Source: Subtercola endophyticus (GTDB taxonomy: Bacteria; Actinomycetota; Actinomycetes; Actinomycetales; Microbacteriaceae). Taken from it: a stretch of DNA of 64,000 nucleotides. The DNA is taken from assembly GCF_021044565.1 (NCBI RefSeq), contig NZ_CP087997.1:4254732-4318731 (forward strand), read 5' to 3'. Positions 1 through 8,718 of this stretch are shown here, one piece after another. Within the stretch, counting starts at the first letter, position 1; every line of letters begins with the position of its first letter. Position numbers and translations under genes: made by a program. Under the pieces are notes generated by a model. The model saw nothing but the letters and a program-made list of their open reading frames with translations, searched no databases and was not told the origin of the DNA.

Positions 1-647
1 CCCTGCGCGAGACCGTGGCGGAGTTTCCGGTCGACTCGACACTCGTGCTCGAGGGCGACATGGCGGTACGCTCCGACGTCGAGGAGTGCGTTGCGGCCGC
101 CGCCGCGGTCTGGGGTGGCATCGACATCGTCGTCGCCAACGCGGGGCTCTCCGAAGCCGGCACGATCGACGAACTCACGGACGAGTCGTGGCAGCGCATG
201 CGCTCGCTCAACGTCGACGGCATGATCTACCTGGCCCGGGCATCCGTTCGCTGGCTTCGTGAATCGCGCGGCTCGTTCACCGCGATCTCGTCGATCGGCG
301 GACTCGGCGGAGACTGGCGTCAGGTGGGCTACAACGCCACCAAGGGTGCCGTGAATACGCTCGTGCAGAGTCTGGCGCTCGACCTCGGTCGTGACGGGGT
401 GCGAGTCAACGCGATCGCGCCGGCGTTCACCGCAACGCGCCAGACCCAAGAACGGCTGGATGACCCGGTCTTCTGGTCGGCGTTGCGCGATCGCCTAGCG
501 CTCGACCGCCCCGCGACCCCCGACGACGTGGCCCGCGCCGCCCTCTTCTTGGCGAGCCCCGATGCCGCCTACATCACCGGAGTCATCCTCCCCGTCGACG
601 GCGGCACCACCGCCTCGTCGGGAACCCCGCGCCCCCTCGGCTACTGA
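1..647 (+). CDS. SDR family oxidoreductase, 5' partial
   Basis: NAD(P)-dependent short-chain dehydrogenase/reductase. The frame is already open at base 3, so the N-terminus with the usual TGxxxGxG cofactor motif lies outside the window; the GTG at 15 is not the true start. Visible hallmarks are VVANAG, the catalytic serine in ISSIGG, the Y-x3-K pair in YNATKGA, and a C-terminal GVILPVDGGT strand typical of classical SDRs. It converges with a sugar isomerase-like gene only 4 bp away and lies near a sugar porter, so a polyol or sugar-acid substrate is likely (inference). Confidence 0.9.
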   Translation, partial: LRETVAEFPVDSTLVLEGDMAVRSDVEECVAAAAAVWGGIDIVVANAGLSEAGTIDELTDESWQRMRSLNVDGMIYLARASVRWLRESRGSFTAISSIGGLGGDWRQVGYNATKGAVNTLVQSLALDLGRDGVRVNAIAPAFTATRQTQERLDDPVFWSALRDRLALDRPATPDDVARAALFLASPDAAYITGVILPVDGGTTASSGTPRPLGY

Positions 648-651
648 TGGG

Positions 652-1677
652 TCAGGGAGCCGTCACCGGAGTGAGGGAGGCGGTGAGAGCGGCGTCGGCC
701 TCGAGCAGAACCGCGGCGGCGACCTCGAGGCCCTCGATGCGGCCGAGTTCGACGTCTTCGTGTTCGATGTTGACGAGCATGTCGGGGTCGACCTCGTGCA
801 GGGCGCGCAAGAACTCGGTCCAGTAGGCCACGTCGTGGCCCTTGCCGAGAGCGACGAAGTCCCAGGCGGCCGGCTTCGGCCACTCGTTCGCCCACTCGTC
901 ACCGCCGAGGTTGGTGCGCGGTTCGTCGGGGGAGAGGCGGCGAAAGCGGTTGTCGAGCACGCCGTACAGGGCCGCCGTCTCGGGGTTCATGCGAACATCC
1001 TTCGCCGCGGCGTGAAAGATCAGCGGGCCGAGATGACGGATGACCGCGACCGGATCCATCTGCTGCCAGAACAGGTGCGAGGCGTCGAGCTCGACGCCGA
1101 CGTTGGTGGCGCCGGTGAGTTCGACGAGCTTCACGATGTCGGCTGAGTTGAACACGATGTTCTGCGGGTGCAACTCGAGCGCGACTTTGACGTCGTGGTC
1201 GGCGGCGAGCCGGTCTGTTTCGCGCCAGAACTCGGCCGCGACGCCCCATTGGTAGTCGAGCACGTCGAGGGCCGCGGAGTTCCAGGCGTTGACGATCCAG
1301 GTGGGTTGGGCCGCGCCCGGCTCACCGCCCGGCAGACCCGACATAGTGATGACGCGGTGTTGGCCGAGACGGTGGGCGAGACGGATGCTACGGCGAATGT
1401 CTTCGGCGTGCTTCTCGCCGATCGCGCGGGTCGGGTGCAGGGGGTTGCCGTTGCAGTTCAGCCCGGCGATGCTCACGCCAGTTGCCTCGAACAGGCCGAG
1501 AAAGTCGTCGCGCGCTGCGTCGGAGACCAGAATGTCGTCGAAGGTCGGAATGTGCGTCGCAGGGAGAAACCCGCCTGAGTTCAGTTCGATACCGGTGAGG
1601 CCGAGGTCCGAGATGACCGTCAGGGCTTCGGGCAGGCTCCGGTCGTGCAAGATCGCGTTGTAGACACCGAGCTTCAT
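652..1677 (-). CDS. sugar phosphate isomerase/epimerase family TIM barrel protein
   Basis: 341 aa, xylose-isomerase-like (AP endonuclease family 2) TIM barrel. The N-terminus MKLGVYNAILHDRSLPEAL and the pattern of acidic and histidine residues (ALELHPQN, VGVELDASHLFWQ, IFHAAAKD, and IEHED near residue 308) fit the divalent-metal site of this fold. The ATG at 1677 has GGAGAA-like purines just upstream. It is divergent from the tautomerase gene; the 92-bp gap carries a 13-bp direct repeat. Probably isomerises or epimerises a sugar or inositol derivative imported by the porter at 2234; substrate not determinable. Confidence 0.88.
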   Translation of the reverse strand: MKLGVYNAILHDRSLPEALTVISDLGLTGIELNSGGFLPATHIPTFDDILVSDAARDDFLGLFEATGVSIAGLNCNGNPLHPTRAIGEKHAEDIRRSIRLAHRLGQHRVITMSGLPGGEPGAAQPTWIVNAWNSAALDVLDYQWGVAAEFWRETDRLAADHDVKVALELHPQNIVFNSADIVKLVELTGATNVGVELDASHLFWQQMDPVAVIRHLGPLIFHAAAKDVRMNPETAALYGVLDNRFRRLSPDEPRTNLGGDEWANEWPKPAAWDFVALGKGHDVAYWTEFLRALHEVDPDMLVNIEHEDVELGRIEGLEVAAAVLLEADAALTASLTPVTAP

Positions 1678-1707
1678 CGTGATTTCTCCTCGTCATTGAA
1701 GGGTGAG

Positions 1708-1734
1708 ACTATGTAAGAATTACTATGTAAGAAT
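1708..1734. promoter_or_regulatory. 13-bp direct repeat in divergent promoter region
   Basis: ACTATGTAAGAAT occurs at 1708-1720 and again at 1722-1734, period 14 bp, between the divergent isomerase and tautomerase genes. The core ACTATGT recurs on the minus strand at 3737-3743, upstream of the sugar porter. This AT-rich pair may be an operator for an unseen regulator or part of overlapping promoters; inference. Confidence 0.45.
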
Positions 1735-1769
1735 GTAAAGACAAACTGTCCGACCCGGAGGTCAACCCC

Positions 1770-2177
1770 ATGCCACTCGTTCGCATCGACCACAGCGACG
1801 CCCGCACCAACTCCGCCGAGATCGCCGGCGCGATCCACGAGGCGATCGTCGCTGTCTACGGCATTCCCGTTCGCGACCGCTTTCAGGTGATCACGTCGCG
1901 CGGGGCGGCGACGATCGTCGCCGAAGACGCCGGGCTCGGATTCGACCGCACAGACCCGGTGATCATCCAGATCTTCACTCAGCGTGGCCGTACCGATGAA
2001 GCGAAGCAGGCCCTCTACGCCGAGATCGCCACGCGACTGGGTGCTGTCGGCGTCGCGCCCGAAGACGTGTTCATCGGCTACGTCGAGAACGGGCCGCAGG
2101 ACTGGTCGTTCGGATTCGGCCGCGCGCAGTATCTGACCGGCGAGCTGGCCGTTCCCGCGGCGCCGGTCTCGGTCTAG
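1770..2177 (+). CDS. tautomerase family protein
   Basis: 135 aa, a length typical of the malonate semialdehyde decarboxylase/cis-CaaD type subgroup rather than the 60-aa 4-oxalocrotonate tautomerases. It begins MPLVRID, so removal of Met would expose the catalytic Pro-1 of this superfamily; an Arg-rich segment (GIPVRDRFQVI) and the C-terminal aromatic stretch DWSFGFGRAQY are also typical. A GGAGG sequence at 1757-1761 positions the ATG. Neighbouring sugar catabolic genes suggest action on a keto-acid intermediate, which is inference. Confidence 0.88.
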   Translation: MPLVRIDHSDARTNSAEIAGAIHEAIVAVYGIPVRDRFQVITSRGAATIVAEDAGLGFDRTDPVIIQIFTQRGRTDEAKQALYAEIATRLGAVGVAPEDVFIGYVENGPQDWSFGFGRAQYLTGELAVPAAPVSV

Positions 2178-2233
2178 CGTCTGCGCGGCCACTGGCGCCG
2201 TGAACGACGCGATCAACGAGGTCACCGACATCG

Positions 2234-3667
2234 TCACCGACGCCGTGCCGGCTGCACGTCGATGGTACTGATCGCCTGGGTGCGAAAGTCGTTCTCGATC
2301 TCTTCGAGTGAGCGCCCCTTCGTTTCGGGCACGGCCCGTGTCACGAAGATCAGCGAGATGATGTTGATCAGCACAAAGAGAGCGAACGTGCCGGTCGAGC
2401 CGAGGGCCGCGTTCACAATCGGGAACGCGAAGGAGATCGCGGCGTTGACGGTCCAGAGCACGAAGACCGCGATGCCCATGGCGAAGCCGCGAATGGCCAG
2501 CGGAAAGATCTCGCTGAGCAGAAGCCAGACACACGTGCCGATGAAGCACTGCACGAACGCGACGAACAGCATCATGCAGGCCAGAATCAGATAGCTGACG
2601 GCATCGGATTGCGGCAGGGTGAAGGCGAGCGCGAGCAGCGCCTGCGCACCGACGACTCCCGAGAATCCGATGATGAGCATCTTCTTGCGCCCGACGAAGC
2701 CGAGCAGCCAGATACCCAGGATGGTCGTCACAACGCTGGTCGCACCGACGCCGATCGTCGCGACGAGGGCCGCACTCACGCCCAATCCGCTGGACTCCAG
2801 GATGGTCGGGGCATAGTAGTTCACGGTGTTGATGCCGGTCGCCTGCTGCACGATGGCCAGCCCGCAGCCCACGTAGAGCAGACGGCGCATCCAGCGGTTG
2901 TTCTTGAGGTCGCGCCAGGCCTGGCCTTTTTCGCGTTCGGCCTCTTTGCTGCTGCGCACGATCTCGTTGAACTCGCGCTCGGCCTCGTCGGCGCTGCGGC
3001 TCAGCTCGAGAATCTTGCGCGACTGCGCCCAGCGCTCTTTGATGGCCAGAAAGCGCGGGGATTCCGGCAGAACGAGCATTCCGATCAGCAGCGCGATCGC
3101 GGGAATGGTTGCGACACCGAGCATGACGCGCCAGACCGAGGGGTCGTGGATGAGCGCGTCGAGCGCGGCGTTGATCGCGAAGGCGAGCAGCTGGCCGGTG
3201 ACGATCATCAGCTCGTTGATCGTGACCATACGCCCGCGCAGGTGGGTGGGGGCCATCTCGGCGAGATAGAGCGGGCAGGTCACCGCGGCGGCGCCGACGC
3301 CCAGGCCGAGCACGATGCGCGCGATGATCATGATGGTGACGGTCGGGGCGAGCGCGCAGCCGAGGGCGCCGACGAGAAAGGTGATGGCGCAGGCGATCAG
3401 TGTGCCGCGCCGGCCGATCTTGTCGGCGAGGCGTCCGCCGATGAGCGCGCCGCCCGCGGCTCCCGGAAAGAGCAGGGCAGAGACGACGAGTGCCTCCTGC
3501 AGGGCATCCATCTGCAGGGCGTCTTTCATGTAGAGCAGGGCGCCCGAGATGACGCCGGTGTCGTAGCCGAAAAGCAGGCCGCCCAGGGTCGAGATGATGG
3601 TCAGTTTGACGAGATAGCCCCGGTGGGCCCCGCCGACTCCGACTGAAGCGAGTGGTGATGCTGACAT
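2234..3667 (-). CDS. sugar porter family MFS transporter
   Basis: 477 aa, full length for a 12-helix sugar/H+ symporter. Family signatures are present: GRLADKIGRRGT after helix 2, PESPRFLA before the central cytoplasmic loop, the GINTVNYYAP motif in helix 7, and PETKGRSLEEIE at the C-terminus. It acts in the cytoplasmic membrane and probably imports a monosaccharide or inositol. The upstream region (3668-3796) holds an AT-rich stretch with the ACTATGT motif seen in the isomerase/tautomerase promoter, suggesting co-regulation. Convergent with the tautomerase gene. Confidence 0.93.
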   Translation of the reverse strand: MSASPLASVGVGGAHRGYLVKLTIISTLGGLLFGYDTGVISGALLYMKDALQMDALQEALVVSALLFPGAAGGALIGGRLADKIGRRGTLIACAITFLVGALGCALAPTVTIMIIARIVLGLGVGAAAVTCPLYLAEMAPTHLRGRMVTINELMIVTGQLLAFAINAALDALIHDPSVWRVMLGVATIPAIALLIGMLVLPESPRFLAIKERWAQSRKILELSRSADEAEREFNEIVRSSKEAEREKGQAWRDLKNNRWMRRLLYVGCGLAIVQQATGINTVNYYAPTILESSGLGVSAALVATIGVGATSVVTTILGIWLLGFVGRKKMLIIGFSGVVGAQALLALAFTLPQSDAVSYLILACMMLFVAFVQCFIGTCVWLLLSEIFPLAIRGFAMGIAVFVLWTVNAAISFAFPIVNAALGSTGTFALFVLINIISLIFVTRAVPETKGRSLEEIENDFRTQAISTIDVQPARRR

Positions 3668-3796
3668 GTCGATGAACCTCTCCGTTGAGATGAATCGGGC
3701 GCCGCAGAGCCCATTCTCATAAGTCCTAATGTATTGACATAGTACTCTTTTTCGGGCGGGCTGTGGCGCCGGGGCGGGCGCGACGGGGTCGGACGC

Positions 3797-4528
3797 TCAG
3801 CTGCCGAGGATGCGCAGCAGCTGGCGGTGGTCGGAGATCGTGTGATCGGGAACGCAGTCGCGGTAGTGTTTGGTGCCCTGATCGGATTCGAATAAGACCG
3901 TTCTCATGCCCGCTTCACGGGCACCGAAGATGTCGCGGTGCATGTCGTTGCCCACGTAGAGAGCGTGTTCGGGCGCCACGCCGACGGCGTCGAGCGCCGC
4001 GTGAAAGAGCCGGGCGTCTGGCTTGCGGTATCCGTGGTCGCCCGAGATCACAATGGAACGAAAGTACTGCGCGATGCCGACCTTGTGCAGCTCGCCGCGG
4101 GCGTAGCTCGATTGGCCGTCGGTGACGATCACCAGCTCGTACCGCCCCGCGAGCTGCTGCAGCACCTTTCGCACGTGCGGGTAGAGCTTCAGCCGACGGC
4201 GGCTCACCCCGCGGTAGCATTCCGCCAGCAGCAGCGGCAGCTGTGCCAGCTTCTCGGGCGGCAGACCGCGGGTGAAATCGGTCGCGGTCATTTCGATGAG
4301 CGTTCGCCAGACCTGAGCGGCGTCGAATTCGGGGTAGGTCTCTGCACTGCTGCGCTGCTGCGCCTTGAGAATGCGGAAGTAGAGTTCGCGTACTTCATGC
4401 CGCCGCAGGTCGATGCCCTGGTACGTCAGCAGATGCCCGACGGCACGAAAGGCGTCGTCGGAGTGGTCGTCAGTGTGAATGCGCACGAGGGTGCCGTTGA
4501 CGTCGAAGGCGATCGCACGAACATCCAC
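3797..4528 (-). CDS. HAD family hydrolase
   Basis: 243 aa haloacid dehalogenase superfamily protein. Motif I is FDVNGTLV (Asp-9 nucleophile); the second acidic residue of the usual DxDxT is Asn. Motif II is the Thr in VIVTDGQSS, motif III the Lys in GYRKPDARLF, motif IV YVGNDMHRD. An all-helical cap lies between motifs I and II. GTG start at 4528 follows AAAGGGG. It sits 56 bp downstream of the APH-like gene on the same strand, so the two may form a transcription unit. Substrate unknown; loss of the second Asp is unusual for a phosphatase and may point to another hydrolase activity. Confidence 0.85.
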   Translation of the reverse strand: MDVRAIAFDVNGTLVRIHTDDHSDDAFRAVGHLLTYQGIDLRRHEVRELYFRILKAQQRSSAETYPEFDAAQVWRTLIEMTATDFTRGLPPEKLAQLPLLLAECYRGVSRRRLKLYPHVRKVLQQLAGRYELVIVTDGQSSYARGELHKVGIAQYFRSIVISGDHGYRKPDARLFHAALDAVGVAPEHALYVGNDMHRDIFGAREAGMRTVLFESDQGTKHYRDCVPDHTISDHRQLLRILGS

Positions 4529-4564
4529 TGCTCACCCCTTTCTCGAGCGGCTCGAGAGCACCAT

Positions 4565-4596
4565 CAATCTAACGCGCGTGCAATCTAACGCGCGTG
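4565..4596. repeat. 16-bp tandem duplication spanning a stop codon
   Basis: The 16-mer caatctaacgcgcgtg is present twice without gap (4565-4580, 4581-4596). Read on the minus strand it contains the last codons (HAR) and the TAG stop of the APH-like gene, so the stop region is duplicated. Confidence 0.9.
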
Positions 4597-5595
4597 CAAC
4601 AGGCGTTTGGCCTGCGCGAACAGCCTGCCACGGTAGCCATCGGCGATGTAGTCGTTGCGCGCGATGCGCAGCAGGTTGAGACCCATGTAGAAGGGCAGCC
4701 GAGACGTGAGGGATTCGAATGTCGCGCACTGATCGGGGAAGTGGCGGGCGTACTCCCAGAGAAAGTGGCCGATGAAGGGTTCGGCCCGGCGTTGGTCTCC
4801 GGTAGCCGACATGAAGGCGTGCTGCAGTTCGCCTGCCACGCGGCCGACGTCGAACATGCGGTCGCCCCGTGTCATACGCTCGAGGTCGATCGCTGCGACG
4901 TCGAGACCGTTGCCGAACAAGAAGTTGGCGGGCGTAGCATCGCCGTGCAGCCAGACCTGGCGATCGCACCACATGCGCGGGCGTTCGAGCCACAGGTCGC
5001 GCAGCCAGAGCAGCTCGTCTGCATCCCAATTTCCGATACGGTTCTGCCGGCGCATTCGCTCGATGAGGCTCTCGAAATAGCGGCTGTCGATGCTGAAGTC
5101 GACGGTGCTTCCGTTGGCCGTGCGGTTGTGCAGAGTGGCGAGAAAGTAGGCGAGCGCCTTCAGCCGCCAGTACAGATGCGCGTCGTCGCCGTTCTGCGTG
5201 CAGCGCCGGATGGCCTGGCTGAACTGTTCGCCGTCGTAATACTCCACGGCGAGCACGCCGTTCGTGTCACGATCGACCGCGAGCGGCCGGATCACGTGGT
5301 GGGGTGACCCCACGAGGTTGTATTCGCGCAGCCGGTGCAGGCTGTCGAACTCGCGTGACGCGGTGCGAGCGGCCTTGTCACGATCCCAGCCGTACTTCGT
5401 GCCGTAGAACTTGCAGATGACGCGAGTTCCGGTGAATTTCTCCTCGTAGCCGTAGACCTCGTTGCTGCCGGTGAGGCGGAACGCGCGAAAGGCGGGCTGG
5501 TCGACCCGAACGCCCAGCTGGTCGTGCATGATGGCGTCGAGAAAGCCGTGCAGGCGGTCGTCGCCGCTCACGAACCCCACATACGTGCCGATCAT
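4585..5595 (-). CDS. aminoglycoside phosphotransferase (APH)-fold kinase
   Basis: 336 aa protein-kinase-like small-molecule phosphotransferase. The catalytic loop is WLHGDATPANFLF (HGDxxxxN) around residue 222, followed by AAIDLERMTRGD, where the metal-binding Asp sits in IDLE. An N-lobe Lys is likely in TRVICKFYG. True aminoglycoside resistance is not implied; such proteins also act on choline, homoserine or sugars. Upstream of and co-directional with a HAD hydrolase. The final codons lie in a 16-bp tandem duplication. Confidence 0.82.
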   Translation of the reverse strand: MIGTYVGFVSGDDRLHGFLDAIMHDQLGVRVDQPAFRAFRLTGSNEVYGYEEKFTGTRVICKFYGTKYGWDRDKAARTASREFDSLHRLREYNLVGSPHHVIRPLAVDRDTNGVLAVEYYDGEQFSQAIRRCTQNGDDAHLYWRLKALAYFLATLHNRTANGSTVDFSIDSRYFESLIERMRRQNRIGNWDADELLWLRDLWLERPRMWCDRQVWLHGDATPANFLFGNGLDVAAIDLERMTRGDRMFDVGRVAGELQHAFMSATGDQRRAEPFIGHFLWEYARHFPDQCATFESLTSRLPFYMGLNLLRIARNDYIADGYRGRLFAQAKRLLHAR

Positions 5596-5807
5596 GTGCT
5601 ACTCCCACGGCCCGGCTCGGCCGGTGCGTCAGCAGAATGTTCACTCAGTATTCATAGGGTAGACGCCAAGGGTTTCCGCGGCGTTTCTGAGAGGTCACAG
5701 CTGTGCGCCGGGTAGCGGATGCCCGGGCTGGCATTCGCCGCCGAGCGCACCTGGGTTTATGTCATATTGCTCTATGAAATAGCAAGAATTCACGGAATTC
5801 GCGGGCA

Positions 5808-6341
5808 TCAGTCGATCTGCGCCGTAGCGACGATGACTGCGCGGCCGAGTTCGTGACCGAACATCGAGAAGCCCAAGAAGGCGGGGCTGGCGTCGGCGCC
5901 CACACCGAGGTCGGCCACGTCGAGGGCGTGCACCACCACGAAATACCGGTGCGCACCGTGGCCGGCCGGCGGAGCGCCACCGATGTACCGGGCCGCACCG
6001 CCGTCGTTGCGCAGCTGCACGGCCGACGCCGGCAGCGCAGAACCCGTGTCGTCGCCGGCGCCCTCGGGCAGCTCGGTGACGTCGGCGGGGAGGCCGGTGA
6101 CAGCCCAGTGCCAGAACCCCGACCCGGTCGGAGCATCGGGGTCGTACATCGTGACGGCATAGCTGAGGGTGCCCTCGGGGGCGCCCGACCAGCTCAGCTG
6201 GGGAGAGGCGTCGTGGCCACCGGGAACGCCGAAGATGCCCGACATCTGGGCCGACGGAAGAGGCTCGCCGTCGCTGATCGAAGAACTGGTGACGGTGAAC
6301 GCGGCGACCTCGGGCAGTCGCGCAAAGGGATCGTTAGTCAT
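5808..6341 (-). CDS. YbhB/YbcL family PEBP-like protein
   Basis: 177 aa phosphatidylethanolamine-binding protein fold (Raf kinase inhibitor-like). The reading frame stays open far upstream, but the start chosen is the ATG at 6341 ([12 protein letters not shown]), which gives the family length. Diagnostic anion-binding site motifs are [20 protein letters not shown] and the C-terminal [15 protein letters not shown]. No signal peptide, so probably cytoplasmic. Downstream of an alpha/beta hydrolase on the same strand. The stretch 5596-5807 holds no gene that I can recognise. Confidence 0.9.
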   Translation of the reverse strand: MTNDPFARLPEVAAFTVTSSSISDGEPLPSAQMSGIFGVPGGHDASPQLSWSGAPEGTLSYAVTMYDPDAPTGSGFWHWAVTGLPADVTELPEGAGDDTGSALPASAVQLRNDGGAARYIGGAPPAGHGAHRYFVVVHALDVADLGVGADASPAFLGFSMFGHELGRAVIVATAQID

Positions 6342-6457
6342 GACTCCAGTATCGTCTGCGGGCCGCTTCGGTGAGACCTCTTGCGGCGCGGGCCGTATCG
6401 TGTGAGCCCGGTACCCGGTGAGCCGGTGCCCCGTGGGCGCGGTGCCTCGTGCGCGCG

Positions 6458-7312
6458 TTACTGCGTGAGCCGGTCGGCGAACCACTCGGCCGTCAGCCGC
6501 ACTGCCGCGCGGGCCGGCGCGGGGTCGGTCTCGAGAGCCCGGAAGATGTGATCGCCGCCCGCGAGCATCCGCAGTTCGATGTCGCGCGAGCCTGCGCGGG
6601 CGATGAGATCGAGCGAGGCCTGCGGGGGTACGACGTCGTCGTCTGAGCCGACCACGGCGAGAAGCGGATGCCCGTACCTGCCGATCGCGTCGCCGAGGTT
6701 CAGGCTGCTCGCCCCGCCCGGGTCGCCCGGCCCGCCAACCTCGCCCGGGTCGCCCAGCTCGCTCGGCTCGTTCAACGCGCTCGCCTCGCGCCACCACTCG
6801 CGTGAGAACGTGAAAGTCGTGTAGCCGAGGTCGATCGTGACGGCCTCGCCGCTGTTGTTCTCGAAATACGGCGCGAACGAGGTGAAGGCGCCGCCGGGTA
6901 CGATTCCCGACGACCAGAGGGTGAGCGCCGCGACCTCCTCGGGGGCCCTGCCGGCCAGCAGAGTCGCGATCATGCCACCTTGAGAGAACCCGAGCACGGC
7001 GATGCGGGCGGCATCGACCCGGGCATCCTGAGTCAGCCAGGCGAGTGCGGCGCGCGCGTCGTCGAGCTGGCTGGTGACGGTGAACTCGGTCTGCGGCCGA
7101 GTGCTCGCGCCGCAGCCGGCGAAGTCGATGCGCAGCGAGGAGACTCCGCGTGAGGCTAACGCGTCTGCCAGCTGCACGAAGAGGCCGGCGACTTCGTCGC
7201 GGGAGCTCGCTGTTCCGTGCAGCAGGAGCACGGCCGGGGCTCCGGGGCTCGCGATGCTGAGAGTGGCCGGAATCGGGCGGGCTCCGCTGATGGTCAGCTG
7301 CTCGGTCTGCAC
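6458..7312 (-). CDS. alpha/beta hydrolase (dienelactone hydrolase/peptidase-like)
   Basis: 284 aa from the GTG at 7312, chosen because GAGAGG lies about 10 nt upstream and the protein then begins at the first beta strand ([18 protein letters not shown]). Catalytic features: oxyanion HGTASS, nucleophile Ser in VLGFSQGG, Asp in [10 protein letters not shown], His in GGDHIFR. A Gly/Pro/Glu-rich insert ([17 protein letters not shown]) in the cap region looks like a repeat expansion. Probably a cytoplasmic esterase; substrate unknown. Confidence 0.85.
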   Translation of the reverse strand: MQTEQLTISGARPIPATLSIASPGAPAVLLLHGTASSRDEVAGLFVQLADALASRGVSSLRIDFAGCGASTRPQTEFTVTSQLDDARAALAWLTQDARVDAARIAVLGFSQGGMIATLLAGRAPEEVAALTLWSSGIVPGGAFTSFAPYFENNSGEAVTIDLGYTTFTFSREWWREASALNEPSELGDPGEVGGPGDPGGASSLNLGDAIGRYGHPLLAVVGSDDDVVPPQASLDLIARAGSRDIELRMLAGGDHIFRALETDPAPARAAVRLTAEWFADRLTQ

Positions 7313-7570
7313 GGTGCGGGGCCTCTCGGTCGGTTCTGGGTTGGTGCTCGGTGGGTTCTCGGTGAGTTCTCGGTGAGTGATGCCGTGTTCGATCGATGCT
7401 ACCGAGGGTGATGCGGTGCGCGCCCCGTGCGCGGGGGGCACTCGGGGAGGGGCACCCGCGCAGGGGGCCCTCGCACTGGGACAAGCCGTCGGGCGGGTGC
7501 AGCCAATAGCCTGGACGCGACTCGAGATGTATGCCTCGACCACCTCACCCCGACGAAGGTATTCGCTGCC

Positions 7571-7732
7571 ATGAGCTCAGACAACTCCGAACCCGAATCC
7601 GGCAGTGCAGGCGCCCACAGCGACGCCACCGATGGCACGGCCAAGACGAAGCGCGGCATCACGCGCCGCGAAGTGATGACGGCCTCGGCGTGGGCGGCAC
7701 CCGTGGCGGCGCTCGCCATGGCGTCGAACTGA
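7571..7732 (+). CDS. 53-aa Tat-signal-like small protein
   Basis: An acidic, Ser-rich N-terminus (MSSDNSEPESGSAG) is followed by TKRGITRREVMTASAWAAP and the hydrophobic stretch VAALAMAS, then a stop directly after the would-be signal sequence. The twin-arginine and h-region closely parallel the leader of the 126-aa protein at 11346. Either a truncated Tat substrate with only its leader left, or a small membrane-inserted peptide. ATG at 7571 chosen; no homologue recognised. Confidence 0.5.
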   Translation: MSSDNSEPESGSAGAHSDATDGTAKTKRGITRREVMTASAWAAPVAALAMASN

Positions 7733-7813
7733 CCCCGCGGGCCTAGGCCGCGAGCCTGGATGCCCGGGCGCAAGCCCTAGGTTCCTGACGCGCGGCTGGT
7801 AACTTGGGGGTCT

Positions 7814-8479
7814 ATGGCGAAAGTTGCACCCTGGCGCTTCGACCCGAACCGCCGACGAGTCGGTCGTGTCGTTGCGATCGCTGCGGCCGCTGCCGCATTC
7901 GCGCTGCTCGCCGTCACCTCGCTCGCGCCGCCGCCGCTGCCCGTCAGTCAGACGTACGCCTTCGCCAGCAGTCAGGGCACGGTGCAGGTCATCGCTGTGC
8001 CGGGCTCGGCTTCCGGGGTGATCGTCACGCGCGACGACTATGCGTCGACGCCGGGGCTGCAGACCTACGAATCCGGTTCGACGAACCGCGATTGGGCGAC
8101 CCTGGTGATGTTTCTGGCGGGTTTTCCGACGACCGACTCGAACGTCACCGTCATGATGCGCTGGATGCGGCAGGAGAACGGGCCCAACGACTGGTGGAAC
8201 CGTAATAATCCGCTCAACAACGGCTGGGGATCCGGCGGCGGCAGCGGATTCGGCAGCTACGACAACCTCGTCACCGCGGCCGTGAACTGCGCCGAAGCTC
8301 TGCACAGCGTGGGCGGCTACTCGGGCATCGTGGCGGGCTTTCAGGCCAGTGCTCCCACGGCGCAGATCGAGTCGGCCATCTGGGCCTCGCCCTGGGCGGC
8401 CAGCCATTACGCCAACGGATCGCACTGGTCGTACGCGCCCGTCCCCGTCTACGCCTCGCCGGCCGGTACCTGGGGCTGA
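7814..8479 (+). CDS. membrane-anchored/exported lysozyme-like protein
   Basis: 221 aa. Residues 18-40 form a signal anchor (VVAIAAAAAAFALLAVTSL). The core RWMRQENGPNDWWNRNNPLN followed by a Gly-rich loop, FGSYDNLVTAAVNCAEAL and YSGIVAGF resembles small lysozyme-like peptidoglycan hydrolases in which Glu of the QEN motif would be catalytic. This assignment is by motif memory only. ATG at 7814 chosen. The next 239 bases (8480-8718) hold no clear gene. Confidence 0.6.
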   Translation: MAKVAPWRFDPNRRRVGRVVAIAAAAAAFALLAVTSLAPPPLPVSQTYAFASSQGTVQVIAVPGSASGVIVTRDDYASTPGLQTYESGSTNRDWATLVMFLAGFPTTDSNVTVMMRWMRQENGPNDWWNRNNPLNNGWGSGGGSGFGSYDNLVTAAVNCAEALHSVGGYSGIVAGFQASAPTAQIESAIWASPWAASHYANGSHWSYAPVPVYASPAGTWG

Positions 8480-8718
8480 AGCGGTGGGCGCGCGGTAGTT
8501 CGGCGCAGGCGCGGTCGTTCGGCGCTTGGGCGGTAGTTCGAACCACCGCGCGAGCGCCGAAGCACCGCAGATCGTCGCGAGAGCGTGAGGGCGGGCATCC
8601 GCTCGCCGCCCGACCGTGGTGGGATTGCTACAAATGCTCAGGTCGATATTTGGCCGGTCGACGGGGCTCGCTGCTCGATGCCGAATGTTTCAGTTGAGGG
8701 AGTACACAAAGGAGAACC

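Noticed and set aside
4585..5595. Aminoglycoside resistance gene
   Set aside because: Only the APH fold motifs are shared; no resistance-family similarity could be recognised, and many APH-fold kinases are metabolic.
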